DNA of 64,000 nt from Streptomyces sp. PR69 (GCF_026420845.1 NZ_JAOWCB010000006.1:1-64000); one strand, 5' to 3'. Positions 32,510-41,069 are shown, counted from the stretch's first letter. The notes: generated by a model from the sequence alone, not told the origin. Numbers and translations are program-made.

Positions 32510-33457
32510 GTGTACCACCGTGGAGAGATCGCCGTACAGACCCGCGCGGGCGTACGGGAGCATGCGGAACGCGCCCAGGCCGTCATCCGGGAGGCCATCC
32601 CGGAGGTCGCCGCGGCCTTTCTCGCCGAACAGCCGATGATCGTGCTCGGCGGGGCGGAGGGGCCGGGCGAGCCAGGCGGCGCGGACGGGCCAGGCGGCGC
32701 GGGCCGGATCTGGGCCACCCTCCTGGCGGGCGAGCCGGGCTTCATCCGCGCACCCAACCCGCTGACCGTGACCGTGGACGCCACACCGTCCGCACACGAT
32801 CCGCTCGCCCACGCCCTCGGCCGACCCGCCAAGGTGGGGATGATCGCCGTGTCGCCGGCGACCCGCCGCCGGATGCGGGTCAACGGCCTGGCGCACCCAA
32901 CCCGCCGCGGGCTCCGGATCGATGTCCACCAGGTCATCTCCAACTGCCCCAAGTACATCCAGAGACGCGACTTCCGTCTCCTCCCGCCCGAGGAGCGGCT
33001 GCCTGCGTCCGTCCGGGGAGGGCCCGCGCTCACCCCCGGCCAGCAGCTGGCCATCAGCACGGCCGACACCTTCTTCATCGCCACCGCCACACCGGACGGC
33101 GACGCGGACGCCTCACACCGGGGCGGCAACCCCGGCTTCGTCCAGGTGCTCTCCCCCACGCATCTGCGCTGGCCGGACTATGCGGGCAACGCCATGTTCC
33201 TCACCCTGGGCAATCTCGCGCTCAACCCGGCCGCCGGCCTGCTCTTCCCCGACTGGAGGAATGGCTCGCTGCTCCATCTGACCGGCGTCGCGCGCACCGG
33301 GTGGGCCGCGGGGGAGGCGGCGCGGGTCCCCGGTGCGGAGCGGCTCGTCGACTTCCTCGTCGGCGAGGTGCGCGAGATCGCGCACGCGGTGCCGCTGGGC
33401 TGGACCCGGCCGGACTACTCGCGCCACAACCCGCCGGTGGCGCCCGCCGGCGACTGA
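32510..33457 (+). CDS. PNPOx-family flavin/F420-type oxidoreductase
   Basis: A 315-residue protein starting GTG 32510. AFLAEQPMIVLGG and GRIWATLLAGEPGFIRA begin the split beta-barrel, and ISNCPKYIQRRDFRLLP is the diagnostic motif of pyridoxamine-phosphate-oxidase-like proteins of this larger type. TLGNLALNPAAGLLFPDW and LTGVARTGW end the domain. Length (longer than PNPOx ~210) fits the ~300 residue family that often partners ferredoxin reductases. Function unknown. After it comes a 1.4-kb intergenic region. Confidence 0.85.
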   Translation: MYHRGEIAVQTRAGVREHAERAQAVIREAIPEVAAAFLAEQPMIVLGGAEGPGEPGGADGPGGAGRIWATLLAGEPGFIRAPNPLTVTVDATPSAHDPLAHALGRPAKVGMIAVSPATRRRMRVNGLAHPTRRGLRIDVHQVISNCPKYIQRRDFRLLPPEERLPASVRGGPALTPGQQLAISTADTFFIATATPDGDADASHRGGNPGFVQVLSPTHLRWPDYAGNAMFLTLGNLALNPAAGLLFPDWRNGSLLHLTGVARTGWAAGEAARVPGAERLVDFLVGEVREIAHAVPLGWTRPDYSRHNPPVAPAGD

Positions 33458-33587
33458 CGCCTCCCCTCCCCCGGCCGGGCCGAGCGCCCGGGCCCCTCCC
33501 GGGGGCTCCGCCCCCGAACCCCTGCGCCTCAAACTCCCCCAGACTCCGTCCGGGGGTACCCCCACGGGGCTGGATTGTGCAGCCCCT

Positions 33588-34065
33588 TGCGCCTCAAACG
33601 CCGGCGAGGCTGAAATACGCTGCCCCCGCACCTCAAGTGCCCGGCGGGGCAGGGTCTCCGGCCCCCGCGCCTCAAACGCCGACGAAGCTTGCACGTGCAG
33701 CCCCATGCGCCTCAAACGCCGGCGAGGCTGGAATGTGCGACCCCGCGCCTCAAACGGCGGCGAGGCTGGATTTCCGGCCCCCCGCGCCTCAAACGCCGGC
33801 GAGGCTGAAATGCGCGGCCCCTGCCCCTTCAAGTGCCCGGCGAGGCAGGGTCTCCGGCCCCTGCGCCTCAAACGCCAGCGAGGCTGGAATGTGCGGGCCC
33901 GCGCCTCACGTGCCGGGCGGGGCAGGGCTTCTGGCCCCCGCGCCTCAAACGGCGGCGAGGCTGGAATGTGCGGGCCGCGCGCCTCGCGTGCCGATGCGGG
34001 GCTGGGTCTCCGGGCCCTCACCTCAAACGCCGACGGGGCTGGAATACGCCGCGTCGGCGAGGCCA
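33588..34065 (+). repeat. Intergenic repeat array, about 12-13 degenerate 38-bp units
   Basis: The core GCGCCTCAAACGCCGGCGAG plus GCTG recurs every 36-42 bases from about 33588 to 34040, with variants such as GCACCTCAAGTGCCCGGCGG alternating with it. The interval is also semi-conserved (gaatgtgcggccccgc). It is the same family as the array at 27325-27560 but on the plus strand, and again lies 3' of and in the same direction as the preceding gene. It is too degenerate for a CRISPR, whose repeats are near-identical. Confidence 0.9.
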
Positions 34066-34671
34066 GAATTTGGCGCAGCCGAATCAAGCCCTGTTGGGGC
34101 ACCTCCGTGAGGGTCCCCGGACAGAGTATGGGGGGAGGTAGCCGGGGGAGCTTGAGGACACGGCCGAAGGCCGTACCGGGGCCCAGGGCGAAGCCCCGTG
34201 AATCAAGCCCCTGGGGGCGCCTCCCAGCCGTAGCGAAAACCGTACAGCGGGGGCGGCGCCCCGCCGCGTGGTGTAGCCGATCAGCCTTGGCGGCGTCGTT
34301 GGTGGCGGCAGGTTCGCCCGTCGGCGACCTCCGCCACCCTGACCGACTCGCGCGGCGGCGCGAAGCTTCGGCCGGGCCGGCCGATCGCAGGTCATCTCGG
34401 TACGGCGCGGTCCGGATGGCTACGCCACTCGGTGAGACGCCACCCGGGCAACGGGAAGGAAAATCCAGCCCGTTGGGGGTGTCTCCCGGACGAAGTCTGG
34501 GGGTGAGGACACGGCCTTCCCGCCGTACAGCGGGGGGCGCGGCGGCGCGAAGCTGCCGCCCCCCCCTGGGACGGGGGGCGGCAGCCCGGCAGCACCTCCC
34601 CCGGAGGGGGTCTGGGGGCGGGGCCCTCAGTTTCGGGAAGGGGAGGGGCAGGGGAAAAGGTCCCGCCGCGC
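34066..34671. other. Non-coding GC-rich intergenic sequence
   Basis: No gene is supported. The sequence holds pieces seen often between Streptomyces genes: aatcaagcccctgggggcgc, ccgtacagcgggggcg and cctcccccggagggggtctg, several in two versions (for example at 34083 and 34199, and 34235 and 34525). Long G- and C-runs could form hairpins, but none is clearly a terminator. Confidence 0.6.
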
Positions 34672-34738
34672 GACTTCGTCAAGTCCATCGGATTCGCCGC
34701 TGGCCCCCCATCGGAGAGACCGCGGTTCTGACGAAGTC
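34672..34738. promoter_or_regulatory. ACTT palindrome pair upstream of the cupin-mutase operon
   Basis: GACTTCGTCAAGTC (34672-34685) is a perfect palindrome (GACTT-CGTC-AAGTC) and GTTCTGACGAAGTC (34725-34738) carries the same half-site TGACGAAGTC on the opposite strand. Both match the sites at 15284-15348 upstream of asnB. They lie about 160-225 bases before the cupin start. A caveat is that a related phrase, CGGACGAAGTCTG, also occurs at about 34487 inside common intergenic repeats. Confidence 0.6.
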
Positions 34739-34896
34739 CGCGTCACTAGATTGGTTTCTGCCCGGAAAACCGGCCCCGCGTCAACGCCCCGGAAACCGCG
34801 CGCGTTTCGGCACGCATTCGCCGAACGAATCAGTGACACCAGCACCCGCAGCGACCCGGAAACCCGAAAACCCGGAAAAGGGGACAGGGAACACCC

Positions 34897-35313
34897 ATGT
34901 CTGAAATCGAGTACATCAAGAATGTCTTCCGCAGCGGCTTCGAGCTCACCGACATCGAATGGACCGCCTGGTCCGAGCCCGGCCGCGTCGGCGTCGAGCA
35001 CCATGTGCTGTGGGCGCCGGACGAGGCGCAGGGGGAGGACTCCGCGGGACTGCTGCTGCGCTTCCCGCCCACCGCGCACGGCGACTTCCACGAGCACCTC
35101 GGCTATGAGCTGATGCTCGTCCTGGACGGGCAGCTCGACCACAGCGACGGCGCCTCCTACGTCAAGGGCGACCTGGTCGTCGAAGGGCCCGGCACACGGC
35201 ACCAGATGTCCAGCGCCACCGGCTGCACCGTACTGGCGATCCGTACGAAACCGGCCTCGGCCCGTGTGCCGCGGCAGCCGATACGCCCGGTCGGCGCCGC
35301 CGCCGCGCGCTGA
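34897..35313 (+). CDS. Small cupin-domain protein
   Basis: A 138-residue single-domain cupin, first gene of the mutase operon. Metal-binding pattern G-x5-H-x-H-x4-E is visible as HGDFHEHLGYELMLVLDGQL, followed by GDLVVEGPGTRHQMSS with a fourth histidine. No transcription-factor helix-turn-helix and no signal peptide. Similar stand-alone cupins serve as sensors (ChrR-type), epimerases or oxygenases. The ATG follows GGAAAAGGGGACAGGG. It is 88 bases before the small mutase subunit. Confidence 0.85.
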   Translation: MSEIEYIKNVFRSGFELTDIEWTAWSEPGRVGVEHHVLWAPDEAQGEDSAGLLLRFPPTAHGDFHEHLGYELMLVLDGQLDHSDGASYVKGDLVVEGPGTRHQMSSATGCTVLAIRTKPASARVPRQPIRPVGAAAAR

Positions 35314-35401
35314 CCCCGCGCCGGCCGCCACGGTCCGGCTCCGGCTCCGGCCCCCCCCCGGCCCCTCGCAAGACTTCGCAAGATTTCGAAAAGAGAGGTC
35401 C

Positions 35402-35935
35402 ATGTCTTCGCCCGCCCCATCGCAGGACGCCCGGCCCGCCGCACGGGCCACCGCCCGGCCCCCCTCCCGGCCCCACGCCGGGCCCCACGCCGGGCGCGCC
35501 ACCGGCCAGCGCGTCCTGGTCTCCAGCGTCTCCTCCGACTCCCACACCTGGAATCTGGTGTTCCTGCAGCTGCTGCTGGAGGAGCTCGGCAACGAGGTCA
35601 TCAACGTCGGGGCGTGCGTCCCGGACGACCTGCTGATCGCCGAGTGCCGCCGCACCAGCCCCGACATGGTCGTCATCAGCAGCGTCAACGGCCATGGCCA
35701 CCTCGACGGGCGGCGGCTCATCGGGCGGCTGCGCGCCGAGCCCGACCTCGCCGGCCTGCCGGTGGTGATCGGGGGCAAGCTGGGCACCCGGGGCGCGGAG
35801 AACGCCGCCCACGGACCGGAGCTGATGGCGGCGGGCTTCGACGCGGTCTTCGAGGACTCCGCGGGCATCGCCCCCTTCCGCGAGTTCCTCGAAGCCCGCA
35901 CCCCCGCGGCCCTCACGGCCGGGGGCGCGGCATGA
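35402..35935 (+). CDS. Cobalamin-binding small subunit of a glutamate-mutase-type enzyme
   Basis: A 177-residue B12-binding protein; ~36 residues of disordered Ala/Pro/Arg tail precede the domain, which begins RVLVSSVSSDSHTWNLVFLQ. The lower-axial motif is D46-x-H48-x-x-N51 where the family has D-x-H-x-x-G; VVISSVNGHG and VVIGGKLG are the S-x-[LV] and GG motifs. Together with the next gene it forms adenosylcobalamin glutamate mutase, L-glutamate to threo-3-methyl-L-aspartate. AAAGAGAGG precedes ATG 35402. It overlaps the large subunit by 4 bases (ATGA). The N in place of G is the odd feature. Confidence 0.85.
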   Translation: MSSPAPSQDARPAARATARPPSRPHAGPHAGRATGQRVLVSSVSSDSHTWNLVFLQLLLEELGNEVINVGACVPDDLLIAECRRTSPDMVVISSVNGHGHLDGRRLIGRLRAEPDLAGLPVVIGGKLGTRGAENAAHGPELMAAGFDAVFEDSAGIAPFREFLEARTPAALTAGGAA

Positions 35936-37329
35936 GCGCCCTCGTCCCCCGCACCGGGCGGCGCGACGCCGAACGGCAGCCCGCCACCGCGCCCTTCGGG
36001 GCCGCCGTGGCGGCCGCCGCGGCGGCCGGGCGGCTGGTCGTGCAGCCCCGGATGGGCATGCCGACGGTCGCGGAGATGCAGCGGGGGCTGCACGCCGTAC
36101 GCGCCGCCGATGCCACCGCCGTCGGCACCATCACCCTCGACAGCTACACCCGCGTCGGCGACCACGACTCCGCCCGCAAGGCGCTGCGCGACGGCAGCGA
36201 CCTCAACGGCTTCCCGATCGTGGCGCATGGCGCGGGCGTCACCCGCGCCATGCTCGCGGGCGTCGCGGACGGCGACTTCGCCGTCCAGGTGCGGCACGGC
36301 TCCCCGCTGCCGCTCGGCATCGTGCAGGCCCTGCTCGACGCCGGGCTCGACGCCACCGAGGGCGGCCCCGTGTCGTACTGCCTGCCGTACAGCAGGACCC
36401 CCCTCGCCGAAGCCGTCGACGCCTGGGCCCGCAGCTGCGAACTCCTCGCCGAACGGGTCGACGGCGCACACCTGGAGAGCTTCGGCGGCTGCATGCTGGG
36501 ACAGCTCTGCCCGCCCAGCCTGCTCGTCGCGATCTCCCTCCTCGAAGGGATCTTCTTCAGGCAGCACGGGCTGCGCAGCATCTCCCTCAGCTACGCCCAG
36601 CAGACCAGCTTCGCCCAGGACGTGGACGCCATCGCGGCGCTGCGCCACCTCGCCGGGGAGCACCTCGGCGACACCCAGTGGCATGTCGTGCTCTACACAT
36701 ACATGGGCGTCTTCCCCCGTACGGAGCCCGGCGCGCTGGCCCTGCTGCGCACCAGCGCGGTGCTCGCCGCCTCCACCGGCGTCGAGCGGATGATCGTCAA
36801 GACGGCGGCGGAGGCCCACCGCATCCCCACCGTCGCCGACAACATCCAGGCACTCGAAGTGGCCGCCCGCGCCTCCGAGAACCTCACCGTCTTCGGCGAC
36901 CGGCCCCTGCTCAGCAGCGGCGGGGCGGGCGCGAGCATCGCCGAGAACCCCGTCTACGCCGAGGCCCGCACGCTCGTCGAGGCGGTGCTCGAACTGGACG
37001 CGGACGTCGGCCGGGCGCTGCTCAAGGCCTTCGCCAAGGGCTATCTGGACGTCCCGTACTGCCTGCACGCCGACAACGCGCAGCGCACCCGCGCCTTCAT
37101 CGACGAGCGCGGCGCGCTGCGGTGGCTGACCGCCGGATCGATGCCGGTCACGGCGGCCCCGGCCGCGGGCCCGCGCCGGCTGCGCGCCGACGACTTCCTC
37201 GGGATGCTCGGCCATGTGCAGCGGCACTTCGACCAGACGGCCCTCGAACCGTCCGCCGCCCCCGCTCCCTCCCCCGTACCGGATCCCTCCCCCGCACTCG
37301 CTTCCGCTCCCGCACTCGCGAAGGACTGA
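35932..37329 (+). CDS. Large (epsilon) subunit of a glutamate-mutase-type enzyme
   Basis: A 465-residue TIM-barrel mutase (characterised GlmE ~483). Every substrate-site residue known from Clostridium cochlearium GlmE can be placed: arginines R40 (VVQPRMGMP), R74 (LDSYTRVGD) and R121 (VRHGSP), then E143, Y149 and Y153 (EGGPVSYCLPYSR). Spacings 34-47-22-6-4 nearly equal GlmE's 34-49-22-6-4. PPSLLVAISLLEGIFF and ISLSYAQQTSFAQDV also match. It should isomerise L-glutamate to 3-methylaspartate with the small subunit. The C-terminal ~40 residues are Ala/Pro/Ser repeats. Coupled by a 4-base overlap. Confidence 0.9.
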   Translation: MSALVPRTGRRDAERQPATAPFGAAVAAAAAAGRLVVQPRMGMPTVAEMQRGLHAVRAADATAVGTITLDSYTRVGDHDSARKALRDGSDLNGFPIVAHGAGVTRAMLAGVADGDFAVQVRHGSPLPLGIVQALLDAGLDATEGGPVSYCLPYSRTPLAEAVDAWARSCELLAERVDGAHLESFGGCMLGQLCPPSLLVAISLLEGIFFRQHGLRSISLSYAQQTSFAQDVDAIAALRHLAGEHLGDTQWHVVLYTYMGVFPRTEPGALALLRTSAVLAASTGVERMIVKTAAEAHRIPTVADNIQALEVAARASENLTVFGDRPLLSSGGAGASIAENPVYAEARTLVEAVLELDADVGRALLKAFAKGYLDVPYCLHADNAQRTRAFIDERGALRWLTAGSMPVTAAPAAGPRRLRADDFLGMLGHVQRHFDQTALEPSAAPAPSPVPDPSPALASAPALAKD

Positions 37330-37335
37330 CACCCC

Positions 37336-39294
37336 GTGAAGGAATCAGCCACAGAACCAACGACCCCCCTCACCCTGGCCGTCATCGGCACGGGACCGCG
37401 CGGCATCTCCGTCCTGGAGCGGCTCGCCGCGCGTCTCGCCGACGGCGAGCTGGGCGACCGGGCGGTGCGGATCTACGCCGTCGACGCGGTGGAGGTGGGC
37501 GCGGGCCGGATCTGGCGTACGGACCAGGACGACTGGTTCACCATGAACACCGTCGTCGGCCAGGTCACCATGTACTCCGGCGGCCCCGACGGCGGACCGG
37601 CGCGCCCCGGCGCGGGCCCCTCCCTCGGCGAGTGGATCAAGGAGCGGGCCGAGCGGCACGGTGAGCCGGAGCGGGGCCCCGACGACTACGCCTCACGCCG
37701 CCGGTACGGGCAGTACCTGCGCTCCGTGTACGCGTCCATCGTCGAACACCTGCCGGATAGCGTGGAGTTGACGGAGGTCCCGGCCCGCGTCACCGCGCTG
37801 GCGCCGCGCCCCGGCGGCGGCTACCGGCTCACGCTGGACCGCTCCCCGCGTGTGCTGGAGGCCGACAAGGTCCTCATCGCCACCGGCCATCCGCGCCTCG
37901 CGCCCGACGCCTTTGAGCGCCGGATGCTCGACTTCGCCGGGCGTCACCCCGGGCTGCACTATCTGTGCGGGGACTCCGCCGCCGACATGCCGCTGGACAA
38001 GGACACCATTCCGCCCGGCAGCACCGTCGGCATACGCGGCCTCGGACTGTCCTTCTACGATGTGATGCTCAGCCTCACCGTGGGCCGCGGCGGCGGCTTC
38101 GTCCGCGACGGCGTCGGGAACGGCGACGGGCACGAGGGCGGCGGCGGGGCGCTGCGGTATGTGCCCAGCGGACTGGAGCCGAAGATCGTCACCGGCTCGC
38201 GCAGCGGGCTGCCCATCCCGGCGCGCGGCCGCAACCAGAAGCGCCCCGACCACACCCACCGGCCGCTGTTCCTGACCGGACAGGCCGTGGCCGAGGCCCG
38301 CGAGCGCCGCTTCCTCGCCACCGGCGACCACCGGCTCGACTTCGCCGAGGATGTGCTGCCGCTGCTGATGCGGGAGGTCGAGCACGTCTACCGCACCACG
38401 CACGAACGCACCACGGACAAACGCACCACGCACGAACGCACTACGGACGAACGCACCGGGGCCGCCGCGGATCCGCTGCCGCCGCTGGATCTGCGGGCGC
38501 TCGCCCGCCCCTTCCAGGGAGCCTGGTTCGAGAGCCCCGACGCCTTTCGCGCCCGGCTGCTGGACCTGATGCGCGCCGATCTCGCGGAGGCCGCCCGCGG
38601 CAATGCGGACGGACCGCTCAAGGCCGCTCTGGATGTGCTGCGCGACATCCGCAACGTCGTCCGGGAGGCCGTGGACTACGGCGGCCTGCGGCCCGACTCG
38701 CACGCCGACGACTTCAGCGGCGGCTTCCTGCCCGTCAACTCGCTGCTGTCGGCCGGGCCGCCCGCCGAGCGGGTGGAACAGCTCGTCGCCCTGATCGAGG
38801 CGGGGGTCGTGGAAGTCGCCGGGCCCGCCGCCGACTTCGACGCCGACGAGGCGGCCGGCCGCTTCACCGTCTCCTCGCCGCAGGTCGCGGGCTCCGCCCG
38901 CACCGCCACCGCCCTCGTCGACGCGCGCATCCCGACCCCGGACCTGCGCCGCGACACCTCGCCGCTGACCCGGTCGCTGCTCGCGGACGGGCTGGTCGCC
39001 GAGTATGTGCGTACGGACCCGGGGACCGGCGTCGCCGACCCCACCGGGGGCCTCGATGTGACCCGCGCCCCGTTCCATGTGGTCGACGCCCGGGGAACCA
39101 TCCGCCGCGATCTGTACGCGCTGGGCATACCGACCGAGCACACCCGCTGGTTCACCCAGGTGGGCAGCGGAAAGCCGGGCCTGAACACACTCTTCCGGCA
39201 GGACGCGGACGCCATCGCCGCCGATATGCTCCGCCCTGGCGCTCCGTCGCCAAGCGCCGGGCGCGTCGCCGCTGCCGCCGGGAGCCCGGCATGA
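37336..39294 (+). CDS. FAD/NAD(P)-binding protein (PF13454 type), copy 2
   Basis: A 652-residue paralogue of the protein at 22348. LTLAVIGTGPRGISVLERLA is the FAD Rossmann motif, WFTMNTVVGQVTMYSGG, SLGEWIKERAERHG and DDYASRRRYGQYL follow in order, and RGLGLSFYDVMLSLTVGRGG is the second nucleotide motif, with YVPSGLEPKIVTGSRSGLP. It lacks the Pro-rich insertion of copy 1 but has its own repeat at residues ~355-380 (TTHERTTDKRTTHERTTDER; nucleotides ~38395-38455). Starts GTG 37336, 6 bases after the mutase stop. Reaction unknown; each of the two amino-acid operons carries one copy. Confidence 0.75.
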   Translation: MKESATEPTTPLTLAVIGTGPRGISVLERLAARLADGELGDRAVRIYAVDAVEVGAGRIWRTDQDDWFTMNTVVGQVTMYSGGPDGGPARPGAGPSLGEWIKERAERHGEPERGPDDYASRRRYGQYLRSVYASIVEHLPDSVELTEVPARVTALAPRPGGGYRLTLDRSPRVLEADKVLIATGHPRLAPDAFERRMLDFAGRHPGLHYLCGDSAADMPLDKDTIPPGSTVGIRGLGLSFYDVMLSLTVGRGGGFVRDGVGNGDGHEGGGGALRYVPSGLEPKIVTGSRSGLPIPARGRNQKRPDHTHRPLFLTGQAVAEARERRFLATGDHRLDFAEDVLPLLMREVEHVYRTTHERTTDKRTTHERTTDERTGAAADPLPPLDLRALARPFQGAWFESPDAFRARLLDLMRADLAEAARGNADGPLKAALDVLRDIRNVVREAVDYGGLRPDSHADDFSGGFLPVNSLLSAGPPAERVEQLVALIEAGVVEVAGPAADFDADEAAGRFTVSSPQVAGSARTATALVDARIPTPDLRRDTSPLTRSLLADGLVAEYVRTDPGTGVADPTGGLDVTRAPFHVVDARGTIRRDLYALGIPTEHTRWFTQVGSGKPGLNTLFRQDADAIAADMLRPGAPSPSAGRVAAAAGSPA

Positions 39295-41069
39295 ACAACC
39301 CCCAGGCCACGGCCGCCTTCCGGGCCGCCCGCGACCTCCTGCTGAAGCACCGCACCGACCCGGACGCGGCCGCCGCCGAGTTCCGCTGGCCCGAACTCAC
39401 CCACTTCAACTGGGCGCTGGACTGGTTCGACGTCATCGCCCGCGACAACTGGAACACCGCGCTGCGGCTCATCGGCGACGCGGACGGCGGTCGGAACGGC
39501 GGTCCACAGACGGACGCCGAGGTCTCCTTCGCGGAGCTGTCCCGCCGCTCCGGCCAACTCGCCAACTGGCTGCGCGAGACCGGCGTACGGCGCGGCGACC
39601 GCATGCTGCTCGCCCTGCACAACCGGCTGCCGCTGTGGGAGACCATGCTCGCCGCCATCAAGCTGGGAGCGGTGATCGTCCCCACCTATGCGACGGCCAC
39701 ACCCGACGACCTCGCCGACCGCCTCGCCCGCGCCGAGGTCCGCCATGTCGTCACCGAGGCCTCCCTGACCAGCCGCTTCACCGGCCTGCCCGGCGACTGG
39801 ACGAAGATCGCCACCGGCGGCGGCCCGGCGGCGCCCGGCTGGCTGCCGTACGAGGACTCGTACACCGCCCCCGCAGAGCCCTTCGAACCCGACGCGCCGA
39901 CCTCCGCCGACGACCCCCTGTTCATCTACTTCACCTCCGGCACCACCTCACGGCCCAAGATGGTGCTCCACACCCACACCAGCTACCCCGTCGGCCATCT
40001 CTCCGGCATGTACTGGAACGGCGTCCGGCCCGGCGACGCCCATCTGAACATCTCCGCGCCCGGCTGGGCCAAGCACGCCTGGAGCTCGTTCTTCGTCCCG
40101 TGGAACGCGGAGGCGACCGTGGTGGCCCTGGACACCTCCGTCTCCGGCCCCGCGGACATCCTCGGCGTGCTGCGCACCCGCGACATCACCACCTTCTGCG
40201 CACCGCCGACCGTCTGGCGCGGGCTGCTGGCAAAGGGCCTGGGCGCGCCGCCGCCCCGGCTGCGCGAGGCCGCCTGCGCGGGCGAGCCGCTGGAGACCAG
40301 CCTGCTGGAGCGCGTCCACGACGCCTGGGGCGTATACGTACGCGACGGCTACGGCCAGACCGAGACCACCGGCCAGCTCGGCCACACCCCGGGCCGCCGC
40401 CCGGAACCCGGCACCATGGGCCGCCCGCTGCCCGGCTACCCGGTGACCGTCGTCGACCCCGGGACCGGCCGCCCGACCGCCCCCGGCGCCACCGGGGAAC
40501 TCTGCCTCGACCTCACGAACCGCCCCATGGGGCTGATGACCGGCTATCTCGGCGACGACCGCAGGACCGCGTCCGCCTTCGCCGGCGGCTACTACCACAC
40601 CGGCGACCTGGTCCACCTCGACGCCGACGGCGCCACCCTGCGCTATGCCGGCCGGGACGACGACATGTTCAAGTCCTTCGACTACCGCATCTCCCCGCTC
40701 GAACTGGAACGCGTCCTGCTCCGCCACCCGGCCGTCGCCCAGGCGGCGGTGGCGCCCGTGCCGCACCCGGTGGGCATGTGGGTCCCCAAGGCCTTCGTCG
40801 TCCTCACCCCCGCCTGGCGAGACCGCCCGTCGGCGGCGGCCCGCGCCGTCCTGGACCACGCCTCCGCCGAACTCCCCGCCGAGAAGCACATCGCGTCCCT
40901 GGAACTCGCCGAGACCCTGCCGGTGACGGCATCGGGCAAAACCCGCCGCGCCGCACTCCGCGCGGCGGGGACCCTGGGCGGCCCGGTGACGGAGTTGACG
41001 CCGGAGCCTCCGGTGGGCGCGAAGGCCCCTCCGGAGCGGCGCGGCGGGTGCGTGTGGCCCCCGTTCTGA
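39291..41069 (+). CDS. Acyl-CoA synthetase/AMP-dependent ligase
   Basis: A 592-residue ANL-superfamily enzyme. ATP-binding P-loop FIYFTSGTTSRPKMVLHTH, GYGQTETTGQLG, the hinge YYHTGDLVHLDADG and catalytic lysine SGKTRR near the end are complete. The N-terminal NWALDWFDVIARDNWNTALR is like the medium-chain/aromatic acyl-CoA synthetase (ACSM, benzoate-CoA ligase) branch; the true acid is not evident. It may activate 3-methylaspartate-derived or other carboxylates to a thioester. ATG 39291 overlaps the upstream stop by 4 bases. The last 30 residues (EPPVGAKAPPERRGGCV) are non-conserved. It is the end of the operon. Confidence 0.87.
   Translation: MNNPQATAAFRAARDLLLKHRTDPDAAAAEFRWPELTHFNWALDWFDVIARDNWNTALRLIGDADGGRNGGPQTDAEVSFAELSRRSGQLANWLRETGVRRGDRMLLALHNRLPLWETMLAAIKLGAVIVPTYATATPDDLADRLARAEVRHVVTEASLTSRFTGLPGDWTKIATGGGPAAPGWLPYEDSYTAPAEPFEPDAPTSADDPLFIYFTSGTTSRPKMVLHTHTSYPVGHLSGMYWNGVRPGDAHLNISAPGWAKHAWSSFFVPWNAEATVVALDTSVSGPADILGVLRTRDITTFCAPPTVWRGLLAKGLGAPPPRLREAACAGEPLETSLLERVHDAWGVYVRDGYGQTETTGQLGHTPGRRPEPGTMGRPLPGYPVTVVDPGTGRPTAPGATGELCLDLTNRPMGLMTGYLGDDRRTASAFAGGYYHTGDLVHLDADGATLRYAGRDDDMFKSFDYRISPLELERVLLRHPAVAQAAVAPVPHPVGMWVPKAFVVLTPAWRDRPSAAARAVLDHASAELPAEKHIASLELAETLPVTASGKTRRAALRAAGTLGGPVTELTPEPPVGAKAPPERRGGCVWPPF

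Noticed and set aside
34066..34896. Cobalamin riboswitch upstream of the B12-dependent mutase
   Set aside because: No B12 box or conserved GCCACTG core is visible; only ACTT palindromes and common repeats are present.
34627..37332. 901-codon minus-strand open frame opposite the cupin-mutase genes
   Set aside because: The plus strand carries complete mutase active sites and translational coupling; the minus frame is a codon-bias shadow.
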